A stretch of DNA of 64,000 nucleotides from Amycolatopsis oliviviridis (GTDB lineage Bacteria; Actinomycetota; Actinomycetes; Mycobacteriales; Pseudonocardiaceae). The DNA lies in NCBI RefSeq assembly GCF_014654365.1, contig NZ_BNAY01000004.1, positions 1 to 64,000 of the forward strand, in the 5' to 3' direction. The notes below the pieces were generated by a model. It saw only the letters and a list, made by a program, of their open reading frames with translations. It did not search any database and had not been told where the DNA came from. The position numbers and the translations under genes are program-made. This document shows, in pieces, positions 39,468 through 47,890 of this stretch; the stretch's first letter is position 1; each line of letters begins with the position of its first letter.

Positions 39468-40691
39468 GTGCGACGGTTGAGCCTCTGGATGCGTGCCCAC
39501 CCCATGGCGGGGGACAGTCTCATCGCCGTCGTCCTGTTGCTGACCGACCTGCTGTTCTACGTGGCGGCGGTCGAGACGCCGGAAGTCCCGATGCCGCCCT
39601 GGTACGTGGTCGTTCCGCTGGACGTCGCGATGGTCGCCCCGCTGGTCTTCCGGCGGAAGGCACCGTTGTGGTCGGCGTATCTGCTGCTGCTGATCGGCAT
39701 CCCGCACGGGGCGCTGGAACTGGGCGCGGCCAGCGCGTTCGCGCTGGTCATCAGCATCTACTCGGTGCTGGTCTACGTGGGACGCAAACAGGGGCTGCTG
39801 TACCTGCTGGCGACCTTCGTCGTCTCCGGGGTCCAGATGTGGATCGACCCGCCGGAGGACATGTGGGTGCTGGTGATCATCGGCGTCTTCTCCGCCGCGC
39901 TGTGCTGGACGCTCGGCGAGTTCGCGGGCGCGAGGCGCGCCTATCACGAGGAGGTGGAAGCCAGGTTGCATCTACTTGAGACGGAACGGGACCAGGCGAC
40001 CAGGATCGCCGTCGGTGAGGAACGCGGACGGATCGCCCGTGAGCTGCACGACGTCGTGGCGCACGCGGTGAGCGTGATGGTCGTGCAGGCCGACGGCGCG
40101 TCCTACGCGGTCGACGGGAATCCCGAGATGGCGAAACGGGCCTTGCAGACGATTTCGGAGACCGGCCGCGGCGCGCTCGCCGAACTGCGGCGGCTGCTGG
40201 ACGTGCTCCGCAGTGACGGTGACGACGAGCCGCGCGTGCCACAGCCGGACGCCAGCGCGCTGACCGACCTCGCGGACCGGATCCGCCAGGCGGGGGTGCC
40301 GGTGACCTTGGCGATCGGTTCCGACGCGCTGGAAGGGCTGCCGGCCGGTGTCTCCCTCGGGGTGTACCGGATCGTGCAGGAGTCGTTGACGAACACGCTG
40401 AAGCACGCCGGACAGGGCGCGCAGGCGGAGGTGCTGGTGCGGCGGGAGAAGGACGTGATCGACGTCCGGGTCACCGACGACGGCGCCGGCCGCGCGAAGC
40501 AGCTGGTGCCCGCCGCCACGAAGACGGCGGCGCAGACTGCGCCGCCGAGGAAGCTCGCCGTCCCGGGCGGGAACGGATTGATCGGAATGAAGGAACGGGC
40601 GAACGTCTTCGGCGGCACGCTGGAGGTCGGGCCCGCTCCCGGTGGAGGGTGGCAGGTGCACGCGAGGCTCCCGGTTAGGTTGGCGACGTGA
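39468..40691 (+). CDS. NarL-type sensor histidine kinase 1
   Basis: A 407-aa kinase. Six predicted membrane segments (about 15-160) act as the sensor, then a HisKA_3 region with the phosphorylated His in GRIARELHDVVAHAVSVMVV (His194), and an HATPase domain (about 300-400) with NTLKHAG and GNGLIGMKERANVFGG. It overlaps its response regulator by 4 bases (GTGA). There is no extracytoplasmic sensor loop of size, so the signal is probably sensed in the membrane. The divergent gene is dynamin-like 2. Confidence 0.92.
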   Translation: MRRLSLWMRAHPMAGDSLIAVVLLLTDLLFYVAAVETPEVPMPPWYVVVPLDVAMVAPLVFRRKAPLWSAYLLLLIGIPHGALELGAASAFALVISIYSVLVYVGRKQGLLYLLATFVVSGVQMWIDPPEDMWVLVIIGVFSAALCWTLGEFAGARRAYHEEVEARLHLLETERDQATRIAVGEERGRIARELHDVVAHAVSVMVVQADGASYAVDGNPEMAKRALQTISETGRGALAELRRLLDVLRSDGDDEPRVPQPDASALTDLADRIRQAGVPVTLAIGSDALEGLPAGVSLGVYRIVQESLTNTLKHAGQGAQAEVLVRREKDVIDVRVTDDGAGRAKQLVPAATKTAAQTAPPRKLAVPGGNGLIGMKERANVFGGTLEVGPAPGGGWQVHARLPVRLAT

Positions 40692-41344
40692 TACGGGTGG
40701 TGGTCGTCGACGACCAGGAATTGATGCGCGTCGGGTTCCGGATGGTCCTGGGCGCGCAGGCCGACATCGACGTCGTCGGCGAGGCGGGTGACGGCGCGCA
40801 GGCCATCCGCCTGGCGGAGGAACTGCGGCCCGACGTCGTGCTGATGGACGTCCGGATGCCGGTGCTGGACGGGGTCGAGGCGACGAAGCGGATCGTCGAG
40901 GCCGGGACGGCGCGGGTGCTCGTGATGACGACGTTCGACCTGGACGAGTACGTCTATTCGGCGCTGCAGGGCGGGGCGAGCGGGTTCCTGCTGAAGGACA
41001 CGCAGCCGGATCACCTGGTGTCGGCGCTGCGGGCGGTCGCTTCGGGCGACGCCGTGGTCTCGCCTTCGGTGACCAGGCGGCTGCTCGACCGGTTCGTCGG
41101 CGGCGGCGGGAAGCCGATGCGGGACGCGGCCGAGCTCGACGTCCTCACCGAGCGGGAGCGGGAGGTGCTCGTGCTGATCGCGAAGGGCCTCTCGAACCTG
41201 GAGATCGCCGAGACGCTGTTCCTGTCCGAGGCGACGGTGAAGACGCACGTCGGGCGGATCCTGTCCAAGCTCGATCTGCGGGATCGGGTGCAGGCCGTGG
41301 TGCTCGCCTACGAGACCGGGCTGGCGCGTCCCGGGGTGAGCTGA
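40688..41344 (+). CDS. NarL/LuxR response regulator 1
   Basis: A 218-aa regulator. The receiver domain (1-120) has Asp54 in VVLMDVRMPVLDG; the LuxR HTH (about 155-210) is LTEREREVLVLIAKGLSNLEIAETLFLSEATVKTHVGRIL. It is coupled to the sensor kinase gene and is its partner. Targets are unknown; the ABC pairs at 43.6-47.2 kb are candidates by distance only. Confidence 0.94.
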   Translation: MIRVVVVDDQELMRVGFRMVLGAQADIDVVGEAGDGAQAIRLAEELRPDVVLMDVRMPVLDGVEATKRIVEAGTARVLVMTTFDLDEYVYSALQGGASGFLLKDTQPDHLVSALRAVASGDAVVSPSVTRRLLDRFVGGGGKPMRDAAELDVLTEREREVLVLIAKGLSNLEIAETLFLSEATVKTHVGRILSKLDLRDRVQAVVLAYETGLARPGVS

Positions 41345-41426
41345 AACCCGCCGGAGAAAAGTGGTCATTCGGTGAGCACTTTGCGATGGATCCTTCTCTT
41401 CGAAGCCACTAACCGAGGAGTTGGAA

Positions 41427-41840
41427 ATGCTGCGAGGTCTCACCACCACCACGTTCTACGCCGACGACCTGGGCGCCGCGATCGAGTGGTACTCGGACCT
41501 GTTCGGGATCGAGCCGTACTTCGTCCGCAACGGCCCTGACGAGAAGCCGGCGTACGCGGAGTTCCGGATCGGCGACTACCAGCACGAGTTCGGCCTGGTC
41601 CGCGGCGACTACCGGCCGCCGCTGGCCCAGCCCGGCCCCGGCGGGGCCATCGCGAACTGGGCCGTCGACGACGTCGAGGACGCCTTCGCGAAGCTGCTCG
41701 ACAAGGGCGCGAAGGAGTACGAGCCGATCATCGAGCGCGGTCCGGGCTTCGTGACCGCGGCCGTCGTCGATCCGTTCGGCAACGTCCTCGGCGTGATGTT
41801 CAACCAGCACTACCTGGACGTGCTGGCCGGAAAGAAGTAG
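41427..41840 (+). CDS. VOC-family protein (glyoxalase/bleomycin-resistance fold)
   Basis: A 137-aa vicinal-oxygen-chelate protein: TTTFYADDLGAAIEWYSDLFGIEPYFVR is the first beta-alpha-beta unit and FVTAAVVDPFGNVLGVMFNQHY the last. Members include metalloenzymes and drug-binding proteins. The start ATG 41427 has a GAGGAG site 6 bases upstream. It follows response regulator 1 after 82 bp, so it may be read from its own promoter. The substrate is unknown. Confidence 0.88.
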   Translation: MLRGLTTTTFYADDLGAAIEWYSDLFGIEPYFVRNGPDEKPAYAEFRIGDYQHEFGLVRGDYRPPLAQPGPGGAIANWAVDDVEDAFAKLLDKGAKEYEPIIERGPGFVTAAVVDPFGNVLGVMFNQHYLDVLAGKK

Positions 41841-41853
41841 CGCTGCGCCACCC

Positions 41854-41928
41854 CGCAATTAGTCGGCTACTTGCCCTGACCGCGTTCGCGCGCCGCAAGG
41901 CGACCAGGCAAGTAGCCGACTGATTGCG
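41854..41928. repeat. long hairpin, TAGTCG-CTACTTGCC family, copy 2
   Basis: The arms 41854-41875 and 41907-41928 pair over 22 bp with one mismatch. Sequence and length match the hairpin at 37665-37747, with TAGTCGGCTACTTGCC in place of TAGTCGACTACTTGCC. It lies between the convergent VOC and SDR genes. Confidence 0.82.
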
Positions 41929-41946
41929 TCGGTTCAGGGGTCGGTC

Positions 41947-42858
41947 TCAGCGGTAGAGCGAGTGGTCGGCCGTCGCCGTGTCCTTGCCCGTTTCCCGGAC
42001 TTCGGCCATCCACTTGCCGAAGTCGGGGCGCGAGCCGTCGACGTCGGTCAGGCCGTACTCGTTCATCAGCGTCCACGACGCCAGCGTCTTGCCCGCGAAC
42101 CGCGAGACCTCCGGGTCGGTCACCAGCTTCGCGACACCCCGCCCGAGCAACGCCGGGGTCTCCGAGATGGCGAAGTCGACCGGGGCGGCCTTGCCCACCG
42201 CGTCACGCCAGTTCTCCTCGGTGATCCCGAAGTAGTCGAGCATCGCCTCCGACCGCAGGAAACCCGGCGTGACGGTCATGCCGACGCAGTCGTACTTCTT
42301 CAGTTCGGCGCCGAGTGCCCGGCCGATCGCCCGGATGGCGCATTTCGCGAGGAAGTACGGGATTCCCGCGCCGACGTACTCGTCGTGGTCGCCGTCGGTG
42401 ACCTCGATGACGAGTCCGCCCTCCTTCCGGACGACCAGCGGCAGCAGCCGGTGCAACGCGATCAGGTGCGTGTCGATCGCGTTGTGCACCAGCGAGAGCG
42501 CGTCGTCGAGACTGGAGTCCCAGTACGCCCCGTCGAAGTCCGCGAACTGGTCGCCACCCCAGACGTCGTCGACCAGGACGTCGATCCGGCCGTCCACCTC
42601 GGACTCGATCCGCGCCTTCAGCGCGTCCACATCGGACACTTCGGTGAAGTCGGTGCGGACGGGGATCCCCCGGCCACCCGCCGCGTCGACGAGTTCCGCG
42701 GTGTCCTCGATCGTCTCCGACCGCTTCATCGGCGACTGCCGGTCCCTCGTCGTGCGGCCGGTGACGAACACCGTCCAGCCGAGCCTGCCCAGTTCCACCG
42801 CGATCGCCCGGCCACATCCTCGCGTCGCCCCCGTGACGACGGCCACTTTCCGGTCCAT
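41947..42858 (-). CDS. atypical short-chain dehydrogenase
   Basis: A 303-aa SDR. The cofactor loop is TGATRGCGRAI (about 9-19) and the Tyr-Lys pair is in PYFLAKCA. The usual NNAG motif is replaced by VDDVWGGDQF, and the Ser of the catalytic triad by IEVTDGD, so it is an atypical SDR of the DHRS1-like kind. It is transcribed just after the TetR gene (zero gap), so the two form an operon, possibly controlled by the palindrome at 43446. The substrate is unknown. Confidence 0.82.
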   Translation of the reverse strand: MDRKVAVVTGATRGCGRAIAVELGRLGWTVFVTGRTTRDRQSPMKRSETIEDTAELVDAAGGRGIPVRTDFTEVSDVDALKARIESEVDGRIDVLVDDVWGGDQFADFDGAYWDSSLDDALSLVHNAIDTHLIALHRLLPLVVRKEGGLVIEVTDGDHDEYVGAGIPYFLAKCAIRAIGRALGAELKKYDCVGMTVTPGFLRSEAMLDYFGITEENWRDAVGKAAPVDFAISETPALLGRGVAKLVTDPEVSRFAGKTLASWTLMNEYGLTDVDGSRPDFGKWMAEVRETGKDTATADHSLYR

Positions 42859-43437
42859 TCAGGACACTCCTTTCCACGCGGTCAGCACCGCGTCCACGTC
42901 TTGCCCCAGCCGGTCGACGATCCGGCCCTTCGGCCGGATCGACCAATCCAGCGCGGCCCCGTTCGCCACCCCCAGCAGCACCCGCGCCGCACGGACGACC
43001 CCCGGCGCGCCCGGCAGGTCACGCGCCGCGACCCGCATCAGCCGCCGCAATTCCGCTTCCACCGCGGTGAAATGGTCACCGAGCAGGGCGCGGAGGTCCG
43101 GATCGCCGATGTCCACCCCCAGTTGCCCGAGATGGTTCGCCGCGGTTTCCGCCGTCCCCAGGCCCTCGTAGATCACGACGACCGCCGCGCGCAGGGCCTC
43201 CACGGGATCGGCCAGTTCGCCGCATTCCCGCATCAGCCCCACGACCGACTGCGTGTTCAACCGGCTCAGCGCCTGGAGGAGGCCGCTTTTCGAACCGAAC
43301 CGCTGGGCGACGGTGCCGACCGCGACGCCGGCTTCCGTAGCCACCTGGGCCAGCGTGAAACCGGGTCCGACCTTGCCGATCACGGTCCCCGCCGCTTCCA
43401 GCAGTCGCTCGTCGGTGATGGTGCGAGGCCTCGCCAT
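42859..43437 (-). CDS. TetR family regulator of the SDR gene
   Basis: A 192-aa TetR regulator (RTITDERLLEAAGTVIGKVGPGFTLAQVATEAGVAVGTVAQRFGSKSGLLQALSRL is the HTH). It ends one base before the ATG of the downstream SDR and shares its promoter. The palindrome TGAACCATGGTTCA lies 8 bases before its ATG, so it probably represses itself and the SDR; whether it also affects the divergent ABC module is open. Confidence 0.9.
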   Translation of the reverse strand: MARPRTITDERLLEAAGTVIGKVGPGFTLAQVATEAGVAVGTVAQRFGSKSGLLQALSRLNTQSVVGLMRECGELADPVEALRAAVVVIYEGLGTAETAANHLGQLGVDIGDPDLRALLGDHFTAVEAELRRLMRVAARDLPGAPGVVRAARVLLGVANGAALDWSIRPKGRIVDRLGQDVDAVLTAWKGVS

Positions 43438-43445
43438 ACGATTAT

Positions 43446-43459
43446 TGAACCATGGTTCA
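43446..43459. promoter_or_regulatory. TetR operator
   Basis: The perfect 14-bp palindrome TGAACCATGGTTCA lies 8 bases before the TetR ATG (43437). It overlaps the likely promoter and so fits autoregulation. Confidence 0.78.
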
Positions 43460-43627
43460 TTAACCCTGGCGATTCAGGGTCACTCTCAGGGGTGTCACCG
43501 ATCGCGTACGCCGTCCGGAGACGGCAAGCTACTTCTCAGGTCGGGTACCAGGTTGGCACCTCAGGATGACGCGCTCGGCCACCCACATGGACGACGATTG
43601 TTCTCGCAGTCGCCGAGGGGAGCAGAC

Positions 43628-44566
43628 ATGATCGAGGCAGCTGGCCTCACCAAGCGGTACGGCAAGACACTGGCGGTGAACAACCTGTCCTTCTCCGTCG
43701 CGAGCGGGAAGGTCACCGGTTTTCTCGGCCCCAACGGGGCGGGCAAGTCGACGACCATGCGGATGATCCTCGGCCTGGACAATCCGACCTCGGGTCAGGT
43801 GCGCATCGGCGGCAAGCAGTACCGCGAGCTGAAGGAGCCGCTGCGGACGGTCGGCGCGCTGCTGGACGCCAAGTGGGTGCACCCCAACCGGTCGGCGCGG
43901 GCGCATCTGCAGTGGATGGCGAGGTCCAACAACATCCCGGCGAACCGGGTCGACGAGGTGCTCGAGATCGTCGGGCTCACCAGCGTCGCCGGGAAGCGCG
44001 CCGGCGGGTTCTCCCTCGGCATGTCGCAGCGACTGGGGATCGCGGCGGCGCTGCTGGGCGACCCGGAGGTCCTCCTCTTCGACGAGCCGGTCAACGGCCT
44101 CGACCCCGAGGGCATCCTCTGGATCCGCAAGTTCATGCACCGGCTGGCCGACGACGGCCGCACGGTGTTCGTTTCCTCGCACCTCCTCTCGGAGATGGCG
44201 CTGACCGCGAGCCAGCTGATCGTGATCGGCAAGGGACAGCTGATCTCCCAGTCCTCCACCGAGGACTTCGTGGCCCGGGCCGCCGAGAACACGGTCAAGG
44301 TCCGGTCGCCGCAACTGCCCGAGCTGCGCTCCGCGCTGACGCAGGCGAGCGCCCAGGTCACCGACGAGGACCGCGCGATCGTCGTGTCCGGTTTGGACAG
44401 TGCCAAGATCGGCGAGATCGCCGCGGCCAACCGGATCGTGCTGCACGAGCTCAGCCCGCAGACCGGCTCCCTGGAGCAGGCCTTCATGCAGATCACCGGC
44501 GATTCGGTCGAGTACCACACCGGTCTCGAAGCCGAAGCCGCCGAAGTGGTCTCCGCCGCCCAGTAG
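43628..44566 (+). CDS. ABC ATPase, bacitracin-type, module 1
   Basis: A 312-aa ATPase with Walker A GPNGAGKST (34-42), signature FSLGMSQRLGIA and Walker B VLLFDEPVNGLD. The BcrA-like C-terminal region (about 215-305, LELSPQTGSLEQAFMQI-type end) is present. I chose ATG 43628 (MIEAAGLTKRYG). It is followed after 42 bp by its permease and is a close paralogue of the ATPase at 45493, so the region carries two tandem copies of this module. Confidence 0.92.
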   Translation: MIEAAGLTKRYGKTLAVNNLSFSVASGKVTGFLGPNGAGKSTTMRMILGLDNPTSGQVRIGGKQYRELKEPLRTVGALLDAKWVHPNRSARAHLQWMARSNNIPANRVDEVLEIVGLTSVAGKRAGGFSLGMSQRLGIAAALLGDPEVLLFDEPVNGLDPEGILWIRKFMHRLADDGRTVFVSSHLLSEMALTASQLIVIGKGQLISQSSTEDFVARAAENTVKVRSPQLPELRSALTQASAQVTDEDRAIVVSGLDSAKIGEIAAANRIVLHELSPQTGSLEQAFMQITGDSVEYHTGLEAEAAEVVSAAQ

Positions 44567-44608
44567 CCGTTCACTCTTTTCGAAAACACTGTTGAGGAAA
44601 GAAAAGCC

Positions 44609-45340
44609 ATGACTCTGCTCGCTGTGGAACGCATCAAGCTGTTCACCACACGCTCACCCTGGTGGTGCGCGCTGATCACCCTCGCGGTCGTGATCGGCTT
44701 CGCCGCCATCTTCGCCGGGGCCGCCCCGGCGGGTGAATTCACCGACGTCTCGAACTCCCAGTTCGGCTACGTCTTCGGCATGACCGTGATCATGGTGCTG
44801 GCGGCGCTTTCGGTGACCACCGAATACCGCTTCGGCACCATCCGCACCACCTTCCAGGCCGTGCCGAATCGCAAGTCGGCGCTGCTCGCGAAGACCGGCG
44901 TCGTCGCGCTGCTCTCGCTCGTGATCGGCGAGATCGCCGCGTTCGCCGCCTGGGGCCTCGCCTCGGTCATGCGGCCGGAAGACCTCATGCTGAACACCAC
45001 CGCGGAGTGGATCAGCGTCGCCGGGGTCGGCGTCGTGTTCGCGCTCGCCTCGGTGATCGCGGTCGCCGTCGGCATCCTGATCCGGCAGAGCGCCGGCGCC
45101 ATCTCGCTCCTGCTGATCTACACCCTCGCGGTGGAGAACCTGATCCAGCTCATCCCGAAGATCGGCAAGGACATCTACGACTGGATGCCGTTCCACGTCG
45201 CGGACAGGTTCCTCAACGGTTCGGGTCCCGCCGCCGCGGACGCGCCGTTGAGCCAGGGCGGCTCGCTGGCCTACTTCGCCGGTTTCGCACTGGTGATGCT
45301 GGTCATCTCGCTGGTCGTCGCCGACAAGCGCGACGCGTAA
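44609..45340 (+). CDS. ABC permease, module 1
   Basis: A 243-aa ABC-2 type permease with six predicted helices (WWCALITLAVVIGFAAIFAG; FGMTVIMVLAALSVTTEYRFGTIRTTFQAVPNRKSALLAKT; VFALASVIAVAVGILI). Its partner is the upstream ATPase. The phrase TTEYRFGTIRTTFQAVPNR is repeated in the permease of module 2 (ATEFNWGTMRLTFQAVPSR), which supports duplication. Confidence 0.9.
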   Translation: MTLLAVERIKLFTTRSPWWCALITLAVVIGFAAIFAGAAPAGEFTDVSNSQFGYVFGMTVIMVLAALSVTTEYRFGTIRTTFQAVPNRKSALLAKTGVVALLSLVIGEIAAFAAWGLASVMRPEDLMLNTTAEWISVAGVGVVFALASVIAVAVGILIRQSAGAISLLLIYTLAVENLIQLIPKIGKDIYDWMPFHVADRFLNGSGPAAADAPLSQGGSLAYFAGFALVMLVISLVVADKRDA

Positions 45341-45492
45341 GAACTTCCACAGGGGAGAAGCCGGACGTCCGCTCGGGGGAGCAGGGCGTCCGGCCGGGGA
45401 GAAAAAGGGGAACAAGGACCGGGCCGCCTGTCGGGGGGCAGCCCGGTCCTTTCCCCGTTGGTAATGTCGGAATCCACCTGGCGGGAGGGTCG

Positions 45493-46410
45493 ATGATCGA
45501 GGCCACTGGACTCACGAAGCGTTACGGCGACAAGCTCGCCGTGGACGAACTTACGTTCACCGCCGAGGCGGGACGGGTGACCGGGTTCCTCGGCCCCAAC
45601 GGGGCGGGCAAGTCCACCACCATGCGGATGATGCTCGGGCTCGACAGCCCGACGTCGGGCTCGGTGACCATCGACGGCAAGCCCTACCGCGAGCTGCGTG
45701 ATCCACTTCGGATGGTCGGCGGCATGATCGACGCCACCTGGCGGCACCCCGGCCGCACCGCCCGCGAGCACCTCCGGTGGATCGCCGCGACCAACGGCCT
45801 GCCGGACAAGCGGGTCGACGAGGTGCTCCGCCTGGTCGGGCTGGACTCGGTCGCCCGCAAACGGGCCGGGCAGTTCTCGCTCGGGATGTCGCAGCGGCTC
45901 GGGATCGCCACGGCCCTGCTGGGCGACCCGCGGGTGCTGCTGTTCGACGAGCCGGTCAACGGTCTCGACCCCGAGGGCATCGTGTGGATCCGGCGGCTGA
46001 TGCACGCGCTCGCCGCCGAAGGCCGCACCGTGTTCGTGTCCAGCCACCTGCTGCCGGAAATGGCGCAGACCGCGCAGGACCTCGTCGTGATCGGCCGGGG
46101 GAAGCTGATCTACCAGGGCACGATGAAGGACTTCGTCGGCCGCGCGAAGGGTCTCGGCGTGCGGGTCCGCAGCCCGCACCTGCCCGAGCTCCGGACGGCG
46201 CTGACCGAGAAGGGCGCCGAGTTCCGCGAGGAGGACGGCGCGCTCATCGTGTCCGAAATGGACAGTGACGACATCGGCGAGCTCGCGTTCGCCGCGGGCG
46301 CGACGCTGCACGAACTGCACCCGCTCACCGGCTCGCTCGAACAGGCGTACATGCAACTCACCGCCGAGGCCGTCGAATACGGCGCCGGCGTCCCGGAGGT
46401 GGCCCGATGA
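45493..46410 (+). CDS. ABC ATPase, bacitracin-type, module 2
   Basis: A 305-aa paralogue of the module 1 ATPase, with Walker A GPNGAGKST (34-42), signature FSLGMSQRLGIA and Walker B VLLFDEPVNGLD. It uses ATG 45493 (MIEATGLTKRYG). The stop overlaps the permease start by 4 bases (ATGA), so coupling is tighter than in module 1. Export of a peptide or other antibiotic is the family role; the substrate is unknown. Confidence 0.92.
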   Translation: MIEATGLTKRYGDKLAVDELTFTAEAGRVTGFLGPNGAGKSTTMRMMLGLDSPTSGSVTIDGKPYRELRDPLRMVGGMIDATWRHPGRTAREHLRWIAATNGLPDKRVDEVLRLVGLDSVARKRAGQFSLGMSQRLGIATALLGDPRVLLFDEPVNGLDPEGIVWIRRLMHALAAEGRTVFVSSHLLPEMAQTAQDLVVIGRGKLIYQGTMKDFVGRAKGLGVRVRSPHLPELRTALTEKGAEFREEDGALIVSEMDSDDIGELAFAAGATLHELHPLTGSLEQAYMQLTAEAVEYGAGVPEVAR

Positions 46411-47159
46411 GCACGGCGAACCTGCTCCGCGCGGAGCGGATCAAGCTGCTGAGCACGCGCGCGCCCTGGTGGTGCGCCGCCATCGCGGTGGTCATCGCGA
46501 TCGGCTACACCGCGCTGTTCTTCGGTCTGGTTCCGCTGGAGGGTCAGGCGACCGTCTCCGCCACGCAGACGGCCAGCGCCATGGGCCGGACCGTGGTGCT
46601 CGTCCTCGCCATCCTCGCGGCGGCGACCGAGTTCAACTGGGGCACGATGAGGCTCACCTTCCAGGCGGTGCCGTCGCGGGTGCCCGCGCTGCTGGCGAAG
46701 GGTGCCGTCGTCGGGGTGTTCTCGGGGCTGATCGGCCTGCTCGTGGGCTTCTGCTCGTGGGGGATCGCGTATCTGATCAAACCGGCCGCCGACCTGGGCC
46801 TGGCTTCGGGCGCCGACTGGCGCGCGGTGGCGGGGCAGGGGCTGACCTTCCTGCTGACCGGCCTCCTCGGTGTCGGTCTCGGGCTACTGTTCCGCAGCCC
46901 CGCGTTCGCCCTCGTGTTCGCGCTGGCCTGGACACAGTTGATCGAGGGGCTCGTCATCCTGATTCCGCGCGTGGGCGATGACCTCTATCAGTGGATGCCG
47001 TTCGTCGCCGCGAATCAGTTCGCCGGACCGGATCTGACGGTTTCGATGTTGAAACTCGAGCCACCCCTGGGCCCGTGGGGATATTTGGCTTATTTCGGCG
47101 GCATCTGCGTGATTGTTTATGCGGCCGGACTGATGATCACCCATCGAAGGGATGCGTGA
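46407..47159 (+). CDS. ABC permease, module 2
   Basis: A 250-aa permease with six predicted helices (WWCAAIAVVIAIGYTALFFGLV; MGRTVVLVLAILAAATEFNWGTM; LTFLLTGLLGVGLGLLF). It is paralogous to the module 1 permease. Its ATG overlaps the ATPase stop. Between 45341 and 45492, at the module boundary, there is no gene. Confidence 0.9.
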   Translation: MSTANLLRAERIKLLSTRAPWWCAAIAVVIAIGYTALFFGLVPLEGQATVSATQTASAMGRTVVLVLAILAAATEFNWGTMRLTFQAVPSRVPALLAKGAVVGVFSGLIGLLVGFCSWGIAYLIKPAADLGLASGADWRAVAGQGLTFLLTGLLGVGLGLLFRSPAFALVFALAWTQLIEGLVILIPRVGDDLYQWMPFVAANQFAGPDLTVSMLKLEPPLGPWGYLAYFGGICVIVYAAGLMITHRRDA

Positions 47160-47294
47160 GCTTTTACCGCGGCCAAAGGAGTTAAGTCCACGTTAAGAGC
47201 CTGTGGCTTCTCTCACAGGAAGCGGACATACTGTTCCTGACCGGGCGATGCTCGGGACGAGCCGCATTTCGGCTCTCGGCCCCGGAGGTGATCC

Positions 47295-47870
47295 TTGACG
47301 GTGGATTCCGGTCAGGGAGTGGAACGCACGATCCCGAAAGCCCGTACTGAAAGCACGCGACCACGGCTCGAGCCCATGCTCGACCTCGAATGGTCCCAAG
47401 CGATCGAACTACCCCGAACGGTGGCGTCGGCGACCAGGCCGTCCGATATCCGCCGTGCCTGGGTGCACCGCGCACCCGAAGATCTCGTTGTCGCGCTGTA
47501 CCGCGCGTCCAGTGGAATGCACGGTGAAATCCCCGCACCGTGGTGGCTTCGCGCCGTCGTGGAAGGAAGGCTCGAATCGCGGGAACTCGGTTTCCGCATC
47601 GAAGATCGTATCTCCGGTCTGCTCGGCAGGCGTCCCGGTTGGGAATTCGTCCCGTGGGCCGCGGACGGGGAATCCGGCTACTGGGAGTTCATGCCTTCCG
47701 AACGCGGGACTTCCGGGCATTCGATCCCGACCACCGTGCTGAACACCAGCCGCCACGACGGCTGGATCGACGTTCTCCCCGCCCATTCCAGTACGACGCC
47801 GCCGCCGATCGCGGTCGCCGGATTCGCCGGCCTGCGCTCGCGGCTGGGGGAGTTCGAAGCGGTGAGGTAA
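47295..47870 (+). CDS. unknown 191-aa protein with a near-perfect ribosome site
   Basis: A 191-aa protein that I do not recognise (KARTESTRPRLEPMLDLEWSQAIELP; WVHRAPEDLVVALYRASSGMHGEIPAPWWLRAVVEG). It starts at TTG 47295 or GTG 47301. The leader GGAGGTGATCC at 47284 is almost the full complement of the 16S rRNA 3' end and lies 6 bases before the TTG, which suggests strong translation. It has Trp-rich stretches and no membrane segment. It precedes trmB by 20 bases. Function unknown. Confidence 0.7.
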   Translation: MTVDSGQGVERTIPKARTESTRPRLEPMLDLEWSQAIELPRTVASATRPSDIRRAWVHRAPEDLVVALYRASSGMHGEIPAPWWLRAVVEGRLESRELGFRIEDRISGLLGRRPGWEFVPWAADGESGYWEFMPSERGTSGHSIPTTVLNTSRHDGWIDVLPAHSSTTPPPIAVAGFAGLRSRLGEFEAVR

Positions 47871-47890
47871 CCCCCGCGTTTAATGGGCGG

